Below are positions 10,414 to 20,311 of a stretch of DNA of 64,000 bases, piece after piece (within the stretch, counting starts at the first letter, position 1; the number at the start of each line of letters is the position of its first letter). Made by a program: the position numbers and the translations under genes. Below the pieces are notes generated by a model. It saw only the letters and a list, made by a program, of their open reading frames with translations, was not told the origin of the DNA and did not search any database. The stretch comes from Paralithodes platypus. Taxonomy: Eukaryota > Arthropoda > Malacostraca > Decapoda > Lithodidae. The stretch is from positions 3,077,572 through 3,141,571 of the forward strand of contig JAVRFV010002311.1 of NCBI GenBank assembly GCA_032716605.1. Direction: 5' to 3'.

Positions 10414-11622
10414 GACTACTTTCAAGTTTGATGCTATGAGGTAGTTGGAGCTATAAACATTGCTATGAGGTAGTTGGAGGTATAGACATTGCTATGAGGT
10501 AGTTGGTGGTATAGACATTGCTATGAGGTAGTTGGTGGTATAGACATTGCTATGAGGTAGTTGGAGGTATAGACATTGCTATGAGGTAGTTTGGGTATAG
10601 ACATTGCTATGAGGTAGTTGGGTATAGACATTGCTATGAGGTAGTTGGTGGTATAGACATTGCTATGAGGTAGTTGGTGGTATAGACATTGCTATGAGGT
10701 AGTTGGTGGTATAGACATTGCTATGAGGTAGTTGGAGGTATAGACATTGCTATGAGGTAGTTGGTGGTATAGACATTGCTATGAGGTAGTTGGTGGTATA
10801 GACATTGCTATGAGGTAGTTGGTGGTATAGACATTGCTATGAGGTAGTTGGAGTTATAGACATTGCTATGAGGTAGTTGGTGGTATAGACATTGCTATGA
10901 GGTAGTTGGTGGTATAGACATTGCTATGAGGTAGTTGGTGGTATAGACATTGCTATGAGGTAGTTGGTGGTATAGACATTGCTATGAGGTAGTTGGTGGT
11001 ATAGACATTGCTATGAGGTAGTTGGTGGTATAGACATTGCTATGAGGTAGTTGGTGGTATAGACATTGCTATGAGGTAGTTGGTGGTATAGACATTGCTA
11101 TGAGGTAGTTGGTGGTATAGACATTGCTATGAGGTAGTTGGTGGTATAGACATTGCTATGAGGTAGTTGGTGGTATAGACATTGCTATGAGGTAGTTGGT
11201 ATAGACATTGCTATGAGGTAGTTGGTGGTATAGACATTGCTATGAGGTAGTTGTTGGTATAGACATTGCTATGAGGTAGTTGGTGGTATAGACATTGCTA
11301 TGAGGTAGTTGGAGGTATAGACATTGCTATGAGGTAGTTGGAGGTATAGACATTGCTATGAGGTAGTTGGTGGTATAGACATTGCTATGAGGTAGTTGTT
11401 ATAGAATTGCTATGAGGTAGTTGGTGGTATAGACATTGCTATGAGGTAGTTGGTGGTATAGACATTGCTATATTTAAACATTGATATTAATTATAGACGT
11501 TGTGGTAACGTATAAATACAAAAATTTTCATAATTTATCTAACCTAACTTATTGCTTTTCCATTTAATATATCTACGTTTACGGCTCCACCTTTCCACCT
11601 GGCCTGAAACTTGCAAGTGGTC
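10414..11622. mobile_element. MITE carrying an expanded minisatellite
   Basis: The left end (GACTACTTTCAAGTTTGATG, then GTTGGAGCTATAAACATTG) is inverted at the right end (CGTTTACGGCTCCACC, then GAAACTTGCAAGTGGTC). A second, compact copy lies at 26021-26239. The interior is dominated by the 29-bp array, whose unit is the terminal repeat itself. Confidence 0.65.
10427..11471. repeat. 29-bp minisatellite, about 36 units
   Basis: The unit is TGCTATGAGGTAGTTGG plus TGGTATAGACAT, 29 bp, repeated head to tail. Variation is mostly GGTGG versus GGAGG with occasional deletions (for example near 10590, 11190 and 11398). Confidence 0.95.
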
Positions 11623-11639
11623 AGTTGGCACTGGTTGAG

Positions 11640-12250
11640 ATCTAATGGTTGAGCTGGTCTACTGGTCGAGTTGTCCGGTCACCTGCTAAGACTTATATAA
11701 AAGCTAGTATTATATTTTTATCCTAAGTTCTCTACATCAGCGGATTGAACAAAGCTTGCATTGCTCATTATCATAAATATTTGTTTTTGTTCATAATTTT
11801 CATTTACAAGTATATTTGACAGGATCATAAGCTCTTGAAGAAATTATATATTATTTTACATTGTATTTAGATTTTTAAGTTAATATTTTTCATTTTGTTT
11901 ATGAACTCAATTGCATTGTCTATATGTAGAAGAATTGATGTAAGTATAAGTTTTGGTTTCTTTATTTTGCATGTTTTACATTATAACCATAGTTATTAAT
12001 GGATGCCATTATTTTTTGTTTTCATTCTAACTACCTTCATATACAGGAATTGTATTCAACTCAAAAATAATTGAGGAGTTATATTAAGAAGAGATCATAT
12101 GGTTTATTTTCATTATATTATTTTGCTAAATCTGATTAAATGTCATTGCCACAGTGACTTTGATAAATTTGTCTTCATAGTGTGCAGTTTCTGGTTTTGG
12201 TAGAAGTTTGGCACAACAGGCTAGTACAGTACTGTATACATAAATTCATA
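11640..12250. other. AT-rich stretch with weak R1 remnants
   Basis: Only short R1-like pieces are visible (AAGTTTTGGTTTCTTTATTTT at about 11950, CACAGTGACTTTGATAAA at about 12150). No gene or complete element is recognised. Confidence 0.5.
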
Positions 12251-12345
12251 TCACCAATTAACTTACAAATAAACCTAATTAATGAAACAATGAATACGTG
12301 TGGTACTCCATGGATTCAAACCTAGTACTGTATAAATATATATTC
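12250..12345 (-). repeat. tRNA SINE S3 fragment
   Basis: CACCAATTAACTTACAAATA and GTGTGGTACTCCATGGATTC correspond to the S3 body and B-box region on the minus strand. The head is lost. Confidence 0.5.
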
Positions 12346-12374
12346 AAGATAAGTGTTGGGTTCCTAGTTCTTTT

Positions 12375-12895
12375 CCTATCTATCTATCTATCTATTGCCT
12401 GACGCTGTGATCCCCGAAGGGGTGGCCACGAACCGCCCCCATGCACCTCTGTCCCCAGTCAGTCGATGCCCCTCCCCCCCCAACCAGCACCGCCCTCGTT
12501 CATGTACTTCCTCACTCCATCCTTCCACCTCATATTCGGTCTACCTCTCTCTCTCTGTCCCTCCACCTCGCTCTCGTACACCCTCTTAGTCATTCTCTCG
12601 CTTTCCATACGTTCATATGGCCAAACCATCTCAAGTTGTTCCTTTTCACACTTTCCAGCACATCTACCTCCACACCACACCTTCTTACTTCCTCATTAGT
12701 CTGTCTATCCCTCCATGTAACTCTGCACGCACTCCTTAAGTAATTAATTTCCACTGCTCTCACTCTTGGTCCGAGTCTCAACCAACGTCCATGCTTCGCT
12801 TCCGTAAGTCAGTGTCGGGATTACCACACTGTCATGCAAGGACTTCTTCACTTCCATACTGACCACCCTATTCTTGTTACTGAAGAGAATAAAAT
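12375..12895 (-). mobile_element. LINE family A, short 5'-truncated copy
   Basis: Same 3' end as the copy at 74-2021, preceded at the left by four TATC units, which is an (ATAG)n tail on the element strand. It encodes only the C-terminal ORF2 part (VVIPTLTYGSEAWTLVETR, NNLRWFGHM) in shifted frames. The 5' truncation is at about 12895. Confidence 0.85.
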
Positions 12896-12907
12896 CTGGC
12901 AGTAGCA

Positions 12908-13119
12908 TTAACCCTTTCACGCTCAAATGACACAGGTTGCCAGATTAACTCATAATTTACCTCAAAAATTAGTTTTCTACCCACAACTAACTCTAAGACA
13001 ACTGCAGAGGTTGAAGTAACTAAACTAAAGGTTTCTAAATACCCCTGATGGTGTGGTAACAAAGGCTTTAAAGTATCTCTAATAGGCTCAAAATTGCGTC
13101 ATATGTCGGAGAGGGTTAA
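12908..13119. mobile_element. TTAA MITE, copy 4 (divergent)
   Basis: Starts TTAACCCTTTCACGCTC and ends CATATGTCGGAGAGGGTTAA. Length (212 bp) and TTAA boundaries match the family, though the interior differs from copy 1. Confidence 0.7.
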
Positions 13120-13202
13120 TATGATGAGATATTGTTGTCTACTGTAATTGAAGGTGGAGTATTAATAACTACGATCAATTAAGCCCTCCCCTTGTCTGTG
13201 GC

Positions 13203-13590
13203 AGTCTTCCTTGCAACCCTCCCGTTTTCTGGAAGTACTACTCACTCGCTTACGTATTGGCCATACTAGATTGACTCTTGTATACTTGATGTCACCGCAT
13301 GAACCGGGCCCAGAAGGTCAGCCTTGTCCTGTCCCCATCACTGGTCGCCATTTACTTGTTAAATGCCCCCGTTATTCACTCTCACATTGCCTCTATTTTG
13401 GTACAAAATCTTACTCTGACATTTTGATGGACTCACCGACCTTCTCCTTCTACCCAATAGTTTGTTTTCTAACGTCTTGCTCACTCATCCATATTTGATT
13501 GTCGCTTATACCAAATAGCCCTAATACATACCCATTCTTGCTACTATGAGAATCTCATAGTGACTCAGTGGTCTGGTTAAACTAATGCAC
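13203..13590 (+). pseudogene. 3' end of an I-type LINE (post-RNase H region)
   Basis: The frame has EVLLTRLRIGHTRLT and a C-terminal knuckle-like segment (CPVPITGRHLLVKCP), the same order as the longer copy at 47580-48465. The 3' UTR includes AGTGACTCAGTGGTCTGGTT, also found after the 47580 copy. Only the last ~95 residues remain and the first cysteines of the knuckle are altered. Confidence 0.75.
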
Positions 13591-13629
13591 AAAAACAAAA
13601 TACCAGGATGCATTTTTGTTTTATATATA

Positions 13630-14330
13630 TCCTGGTTCTCATAACAGAATTTGTATTAAGATTAGTTATATGAAGTGTGGGAGTTCAAATTATTACTGTA
13701 TTAAGGTAATTCCTAAGCTTAATACAATCTACAGATAAATCTAATTTAAAGGGTTAATTCTGACTTTTTACTGTGTTCGTATAAGTTTTGGTTTGTTTAT
13801 TTTGCAAGTTTTATATTATAATAAAATACAAAAAAATGTTTCTTTATATTCAATTATACAGTGGTTACCCCCCAAACTGATGTTTGTAAAAAAGTTTTGT
13901 ACAGTATGTATCCTACAGTCCCATTTGATACAGATTTTTGCATGCAAATTTGATCTCCAAAAAGGTTAGTTTTCCCCCCACAAATTGCAAGTTAAGATCT
14001 TTTTGTATTAATGTTAGAAGTAAAACATTGCAAGTTAGTATAATTTTGTAATGGAAGTTTCAACTGTAGGCCTATTTGTTAGTTTTGTCAATGTAATGGT
14101 TAGTGTTTAAAATATAGATTCTGTACAAGTACATGTGTAATGGAATGAAATTCTTGAAAAACTTTGAATGTGCCCATGAAATTATCTGCCCCTGAAAAAT
14201 TAAACTACCCCAATTATGTTTTCTCAAAATTATCTCCCTGTGTTTGCTTTATTACTAGTGGAAGGAGTTTAAGTAAGAAAAAGATGCCAAGTATTTTTAA
14301 CTTGATTGATGGAGATCGGGTTTACCCATG
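13630..14330. other. Degraded MITE and R1 pieces, otherwise unassigned
   Basis: 13690-13760 has an inner TTAA-MITE segment (TAAGGTAATTCCTAAGC, AATACAATCTACAG). 13770-13830 has an R1 tail (TTTGGTTTGTTTATTTTGC). From 13840 to 14330 I see only AT-rich sequence. Confidence 0.4.
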
Positions 14331-14339
14331 TGGCAAGGT

Positions 14340-15540
14340 ATGAATGAAAGGATTGAGAAAAATTAGGTGAAAGAAGCAGTGAGCCAATGAGAGTTGGACC
14401 AGGAGGTTTTGGGTGTATGAAGTAGGGTGGAGATTGGCTGGTGAGACTAGACTGGAGGAGTGCATGTATTATGCCGTTGTACGAGAGGACGGGAGATCAG
14501 CAGGAGTGTTCAAGTTATAGAGGTATTAGTTTATCAGTTGTTGGAAGCTGTATGGCAGGGTGTTGATAGAGAGGATAATGAAGTGTACGGAAGTTGCAAT
14601 AGAAGAAATGCGGTTTTAGGAGGGGAAGAGGGTGCGTGGATCAGATTTTTGCGGCAAGACAGTTATGCGAGAAGCATAAGGAGATTTTTGGCCTTTATGG
14701 ATTTGGAAAAAAAGCGTATGATTGTGTGAATCGAGAAGCAATGTGGAGTTAAGGATTTATGAAAGTGGAGTTTTAAGAGTTTTTATGAAGGGAGGAGAGT
14801 AGAAAATAATGAGTTGAGTGAATGGTTCGAGGTAAATAGGTTTGCGACAGGGGTTGTACACTAATGTCACCGAGGTTGTTTAATATATTTGTTTGGTGTA
14901 CTCTGGTGAGTCGGCAAGAAATAAAACAAAATAATAAAAATAGAATAAAATAAAATAGGAAAAGTGGGGATATGTGTGTGAATTATATATATATCTAATA
15001 ATATATAGATAGATAGATGGATAGTATAGATACATTTATATGTGTGGGAGGGAGGTTAAAATGAAAACTATTGGGAAATGTATATGAGTAGGAAAAATGG
15101 AAGAGAATGAAGTTGCTGTTAGCTGATGACAGCATTGGTGGTGGATTCTGAGGAGAACTTGCAGTGGGTAGTCAAAGAGTTTGTGTGGGTTGTGGGAGGA
15201 GGAAACAAGGTGAACGTCAATAAAAGTAAAGTATTGGTGTATAATGGGTAGGGTTAATTTAGATGTGAGGCTGATGGGGAAATACTGAAACAAGTTGAGT
15301 GTTTTAAATATCTAAGGAACAATAAGCAGTAATGGAGGTGAAGGAAGTTTTGGGAGTATGTGGAAGGTGAGAAATCTGAATGAAAGTAAAAATTGCAATA
15401 TATCCAGGAATTGTGTGCTAACAAGTGATGTGGGGCTGAGACATGGGCTCTGAAGGTAAAGAAGAGAAGAAAGCCGGATGTGATGGGAGTGAATCGTAGA
15501 GACAGGAATGAAGAGGTAAGTAGGGTGGGGCAGCAGGAAC
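14340..15540 (+). pseudogene. Ancient LINE reverse transcriptase remnant
   Basis: Broken frames keep recognisable pieces: a tract resembling YRGISL near 14515, a GRGCVDQIF-like tract near 14628, MDLEKK with AYD-like residues near 14698, an LADDS box near 15118 and VNVNKSKVLV near 15215. Many stops and indels show it is old, far older than the family A copy at 74-2021, which it resembles most. A short (TA) stretch lies at about 14985-15020. Confidence 0.65.
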
Positions 15541-15569
15541 ATTTATCGAGTGCTGGATCAAATAAAATT

Positions 15570-16510
15570 AAATACAAATTATGCCTATTGGGTATACAAA
15601 ATGGTCTAAATCCAAAAACTCTTATACCGTTGGAATTGCAAAGACGAGACGAATCCACATACAGTATACCCTTGAAAACAAAATTTGAACACGATCTGCC
15701 AAGGTACTCTGCTTCGTCTGGACAAATTTGAACAAAATCCAAACAGATAATAACATGGATTTTTAAAACTAAAATAGGCCTATTGGGCCTAAAAATTGGT
15801 CAAAATTTAAAAAGTCATATACCGTTGGAATCGTAATGAGACTAATCCATATATACCCATGAAAACTACATTCGAAAGTTGCCCGCCAAGTGCAAACATT
15901 TTCCTGGGCTTTTGGGATTTTGGACCAACATATTTTTGATTCTGGGCAAATGGCTGGGCGAAAATGAAATCTAAGACCATGTCTAGAAGCAGCTCTGCGA
16001 GAAAAATCGAATGGCACCAAGTAGAATTTGTGAGTTTGTGTTTTTTATCTGTGTTTATTTTTTGTTTTATGTTGTTTTTGTGTTTTCCCTGTTCTTGCTC
16101 TGTCTTGAGTCGGCTACCCCCAAAATGGGGATTGGGCCTGAGCATATAGATAGATAGAATTCCCTAGGACTTATAAGTTTGGGCTACAGAGGACTTTTAA
16201 AGTCCAAAAACTGGTAATTTGGGCCCTTCTGGGAGGCCAAGTCAAATACGAAATCCTAAACTAATAGTCCGATTTCAATTCTATTGGCGCCATTCCATTC
16301 AGCGTGTCAAACTACTTTATGTATAAATTTTAATAAAATCCGTACATAGATAACTCGTCTATCGAGTTTTTAAACTTTAAAATAGGCCTATTGGGCCTAA
16401 AAATGGCAAAAAAAAAACATATACTGTTGGAATCGCAACGACGAGATGAATCCCTATATACCCTTGAAAACACAAAATTCGAACATGACCTGCCAAGGTA
16501 CTCGGCTTGG
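15570..16510 (+). repeat. Three diverged copies of a ~130-bp unit with a SINE between
   Basis: Copies at about 15575-15720, 15770-15895 and 16375-16505 share GGCCTATTGGGCCTAAAAA, CATATACCGTTGGAATCG, a GACGAGACGAATCC block and CCTGCCAAGGTACTC. A SINE-like element with the GGCTCTGTCTTGAG core and an (ATAG) end is inserted at about 16030-16160. Confidence 0.6.
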
Positions 16511-16765
16511 GTACTTGGGAGTCATCACATCAGAAAGCCGATTTGCCCATACAAGGCACTTTCACACTCGACCCATCTTGTCATGTCTCAGCTGTCATTA
16601 CCTTTGGCTCGCTCTGTGCTGTACTTTCTGTTGATGCATTGAATATTGTACTGTACATCTCGCTTGAAATTAAGATTTTTTTTAGGATAGTGCCAATCGA
16701 TACTAATTATTGATCAAAATTATACATGAAGCCAAGACATCACTTATTTTGCTGACTGTACAAAG
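16510..16765 (+). mobile_element. Mariner-like MITE, divergent copy
   Basis: TGTCTCAGCTGTCATTACC, TTGGCTCGCTCTGTGCTGTA, TACTAATTATTGATCAAAAT and AGACATCACTTATTTTGC follow the order of the copies at 19317-19589 and 25483-25870. Confidence 0.6.
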
Positions 16766-17059
16766 GCTAATGACTAAATCAGATACAATAGATTTGTGTT
16801 TGTGGGACACCAGACTGAATATTATATAAAAAGGGTACAAAATAAACCAGACATTAAACTTCAGATGGTATTATTTGATTTATTCCTTATAACATGCTAA
16901 TTCGGTCATTTTATCTGTGCAAGTTTGTTATAAAATTAGGCTAAACTATATATAATTCTGTTCATCTTAACCCAAGCAGGATACAAAATATTGTACATGT
17001 CTGCTAAATTTTAAAGTTTGTTCTAAGATTGCCAATATATTTCACATTAATAAAACAGT

Positions 17060-17530
17060 CAGTAATCATGGATACACCAATTTATTGCCTGGTAAAGATG
17101 AAGAGTATAATACATAAATTTGACTAGGTAGTGCAATACCTGGGGAAAAATACATAGCCTTCCATCCAAGAGGGATAATTAATACAAATTCTCCATCAAT
17201 GACGTACTTGCCTATATTCATATTTGGTGCCTTTGCTGCCATAGTAAGTCCATAAGGAACATCTCGCTGGTTCACAGTAATCTGCCAACTTCACAGGCGA
17301 CCCCGTTAAAATACCTAAGAAACGTCATTTGAATCGGATACCGCTATGTAGAAACAATGAAATAAAGAAGAAATATAATGAAAATACAGTATAGAAGAAT
17401 AGTTAAGTTTCTGTTGCATTCGCTTGTCGTAAGCAACGTATTTCCTCTCCCTTGGGCTTGCTTGCCTGCCCTTCTGACTAGCAAGTGAAGAGATTAATGT
17501 GTGCCCCCATCGCTCCCCAGTGCACTCTTT
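17060..17530 (-). other. Conserved, possibly coding segment of unknown origin
   Basis: The minus strand has a 69-codon frame ending at 17066. It starts inside VNQRDVPYGLTMAAKAP and continues NIGKYVIDGEFV and IIPLGWKAMYFSPG. Just upstream is TTGGCAG, a plausible splice acceptor. A diverged copy in the opposite orientation at 19605-19890 keeps the frame with mostly in-register substitutions (DQRYVPHERLTTAVMA, QYVVD). I do not recognise the protein. It may be an exon of an unfamiliar transposon or a duplicated host fragment. Confidence 0.4.
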
Positions 17531-17689
17531 CGTCTCTTGACCATCCTCACAGCTTTACAGCGAGTTCTTTTTCTATTTGGAGGTGTTGAAGCTGGCTAGA
17601 AATTAATTCAGCTAGTTAGGGTGCATTTCATTAGCCGTGTTCCTTTGCCATGCTAAATTTAGTCTTCAAGTCTAGCCCTTAACGGGAAT

Positions 17690-18240
17690 AAAATTTGGGT
17701 AACCAGACTTTTTTTTCTATGTGATTGAGGGAGGCAAAAGGCAGAACTTGCCTATAGCGAGTGCCTCCCCCATAGTTGAAAGAGTGACAGGGCCAAAATC
17801 AAGGGACGTTCGAGCCAAAATGCCTGGACACACTGACTTTGAAGCAATTTAAGTCATAGGAAGAGGGAAAGACTGATTCTGGGAGAGAGTTCCAGAGCTC
17901 AGCTGTTGAGTAGAAAGTTTGAGAGTAACGTTTCACTCTTGGGTTGGAGAGTTGCACAGAGTAGGGGTGGGATTGAGTTGCAAGACGGGTACTACGAGAC
18001 CTATGTAAAGGAGGTGGTATACACTGGGAAAGCTCTGAGGAACACTGATTAATATAGTAGCGATAGAATAGCGAGAGAGATGCAACATTGCGGCGGAGAG
18101 AGAGAGATTGCAGAGAGTTGGTGAGTGGACGGGAGTTAATGATACGAAAGGCCTTCCTTTCAACTTTGTCTAGGAGAGCGGTGTGAGAGAAACCTCCCCA
18201 CACATGTGAACAATACTTAATACAAGGACGCACTATGCCC
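17690..18240 (-). pseudogene. LINE C-terminal domain and 3' UTR
   Basis: An uninterrupted ~145-codon frame carries RPCIKYCSHVWGG, DKVERKAFRIINS, SLSLFYRYYINQCSSEL and TAELWNSLPESVFP, the C-terminus of a Jockey/CR1-type ORF2 after the reverse transcriptase. The 3' UTR runs to a short T-rich end at 17700. The upstream part of the same element lies at 18780-19300, separated by a SINE. Copies of this 3' region are at 28015-28215, 33107-33650 and 35050-35225 (-). Confidence 0.8.
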
Positions 18241-18249
18241 CTGTACAGA

Positions 18250-18775
18250 GCACCTTTGGGAGGTGTGGTGGAGTGGTCTTGCCACTGGCCTGGTAATCCA
18301 AAGGTCCCGGGTTCAAATCCCGATGTATCAATGGGAAGATATTATTGGGATGGAATTTGTGCTGTACCTAGTATCAGTGCATTACCACAAGCCCACCGAA
18401 ACGTCAATAAAATACCCTCATTGTTCCCTGATTAAATAGCACTGTATGAATATTCCCATATTCAAAATGTGCTATAGGGGTGCAATGCCTGATGAGTTAT
18501 CTGCTCAACAGGTGGCGTTGTGTGTGTGTAAGTGTGAGAGTCCGAGTGTAGGGGGTGAGACTGTGAAGCACGGGAACGAGGTGGCTTCAGAGATGGGGTC
18601 GTTTCGGGCCAGGAGTGAGCACCATGCCTCATGTGAGGGCAAGATGGCAGGTGCTCGTTGTGCTCTGCGTGCTTCACATGTCTCACTCCCTAGACTGGAA
18701 CAAGACCTCACAGGCTTCATTGTAAAGCGGTGAATGTTAAGGCTCAGCATATGCCCGAGAGGAAAGTAAGTTGGA
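18250..18775 (+). mobile_element. ~500-bp tRNA-derived SINE (type S2), nested in a LINE
   Basis: The head GTGGTGGAGTGGTC (A box) and CCCGGGTTCAAATCCCG (B box) is followed by a long body with TGCATTACCACAAGCCCACC, CTGCTCAACAGGTGGCG and ACAAGACCTCACAGGCTTCA, ending in an A-rich tail near 18780. A reverse copy of the whole element is at 36520-37005. It interrupts the LINE at 17690-19300. ACAGAG before it and ACAGAA after it may be a short target duplication. Confidence 0.75.
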
Positions 18776-18779
18776 ATAT

Positions 18780-19300
18780 AGAAAAAAAACACAGAAAAAA
18801 AAAGAAGCTGTGCAGGGGAAAAGAACCCCCTGGTTGAGCACACCCAGCTTCTGGGAGGCTGCCTTAGCAAGACTGGTAATATGGTCCTTCCAACTGAGAG
18901 CAGAAGAAAAGGAGACACCAAGAATATTGAGAGAAGACTGACAACTGCCCTAATCTGCCACTAAATGCCCATCAGTACTGTGTGAGATGCGCTAGCTGTG
19001 TAAAGAAATCCAAGGTGACTGGGTACCCTCGAATAAACATACTTCAGACTCCAGGCAGGCTGGCAAGGGAAAGACCGATAGAGCACTGGAGTTTCCTCAA
19101 AATTTTGTTCCAGTTCTTCCTCACATAAAAGGGCTCTACATCTAAGGTCTCAGAAGCAGAAGGTTCCAAACATGGGTCCTATCAAAGACACTCACACTAA
19201 ACGCCACTCCAACAAATCCCAAGGAAGTGACGTGCCATCATTTAAGAAATTGAAATCGGCACAAAAGGCTCTCACCAGGGTATCCGACCTTTATCACCAA
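18780..19300 (-). pseudogene. Upstream part of the LINE interrupted by SINE S2
   Basis: On the minus strand about 18780-18960 reads LGVSFSSALSWKDHITSLAK-like residues and ASQKLGVLNQG with FFSPAQLL, the region just before the frame at 17690-18240. Further upstream, to 19300, the frame decays and only weak LINE similarity is seen. Confidence 0.6.
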
Positions 19301-19316
19301 AAGTGATTATGCTGTA

Positions 19317-19589
19317 CGGTCACGCTAATAAGCCATGTCCCAGCTGTCATTACGTTTGGCTCGCTCTGTGCTCTATTAATGTCTGTCAGATGTTGTTGAA
19401 TAGGGTGGGTAAGTGTAGGAACATGTTTGGGGCCTTGGGGCTGTTCGGCCAGGCAGCTTGGGAAACAACAACAACAACAACATGTTTGTATACTTCACTC
19501 GATATGAAGAAATTAAGCTTAGATATTGCTGATACCAATTATTGACCTAAACATACTTGGTGCCGAGACATCACTTATTAGCGCGACGG
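19317..19589 (+). mobile_element. Mariner-like MITE with TA target duplication
   Basis: Ends CGGTCACGCTAATAAG and CTTATTAGCGCGACGG are inverted and each flanked by TA (19315-19316, 19590-19591). The interior has GTCCCAGCTGTCATTACG and GGTGCCGAGACATCACTTA. A SINE tail is nested at 19430-19479. Confidence 0.8.
19430..19479 (+). mobile_element. 5'-truncated (CAA)n-tailed SINE with 9-bp target duplication
   Basis: GGGGCTGTTCGGCCAGGCAG followed by (CAA)n lies between two copies of ACATGTTTG (19421-19429, 19480-19488). The empty site is seen in the related MITE at about 25551. The same 3' end ends the full element at 22737-23250. Confidence 0.85.
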
Positions 19590-19604
19590 TACATCGACTC
19601 CTTA

Positions 19605-19890
19605 CGGATAATACCGGGCAAGCCCAAGGGAGAGGAAGACGTTGCTCATGACAAGTATTCACCTATTTGTGAGGACAAATATTTGCATGCAACAGAAGTT
19701 TAGCTTTTAATTATTATTTTATTTCCTCATAGTGGTCTGTTTCAAATGATGTTCCTTAGGTATTTTAACGGTGTTGCCTATGAAGTTGACTATTGTGGAC
19801 CAGCGATATGTTCCCCATGAAAGACTTACTACTGCAGTAATGGCCCTAAATATATACAGTAGGCAGTACGTCGTTGATAGAGGAGCCGCT
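19605..19890 (+). repeat. Inverted diverged copy of the 17060-17530 segment
   Basis: It shares AAGCCCAAGGGAGAGGAA, CTTAGGTATTTTAACGG and the coding-like tract described at 17060-17530. The order of blocks is the same in opposite orientation. Confidence 0.55.
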
Positions 19891-20127
19891 ACTAAATATT
19901 AGGTTTTCATTCTTCCCTTCGGGACTCAAACCCATACTCTCGACTCCCACAGCTCCTTCCTAAACTTAATAAAATTGTCTAATGATAACCAGAATGAAAG
20001 GAAGAAAGGAATCATTGCATAGTGAACATTTTAAGATCAGAGAGCAGTTGCATGGAGCAAGAGTATGTGTTTGAACTTCCGTACTTACCACACCACCAAA
20101 CATTACCCCAAGATACCATATACTGTA

Positions 20128-20311
20128 GTACTAATAAACCAACTGTACAGCCAAAATCAATAGTTAACCCAAAACTTTGCTCATAAACTATGTCATTTTA
20201 ATTTAAGTTCCTGTATTTCATCTCTTCCTCATGAGTTGCTGAACCTGTCACATATTTATTCATATTTATTCACCAACCCACCAATTAACTTACAAATAAA
20301 CCAAATTGATT
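20128..20311 (-). repeat. Outer part of a palindrome arm (SINE S3 plus flank)
   Basis: TGTACAGCCAAAATCAATAG, TGACAGG-like sequence and ACAAATAAACCAAATTGAT match, inverted, 23590-23757. The arm continues after the LINE B insertion at 23287. Confidence 0.7.

Noticed and set aside
10427..11471. CRISPR array
   Set aside because: Units are directly adjacent with no unique spacers; the sequence is eukaryotic.
18446..18733. A 95-codon protein gene
   Set aside because: It lies inside the S2 SINE; the reverse copy at 36520-37005 does not preserve the frame.
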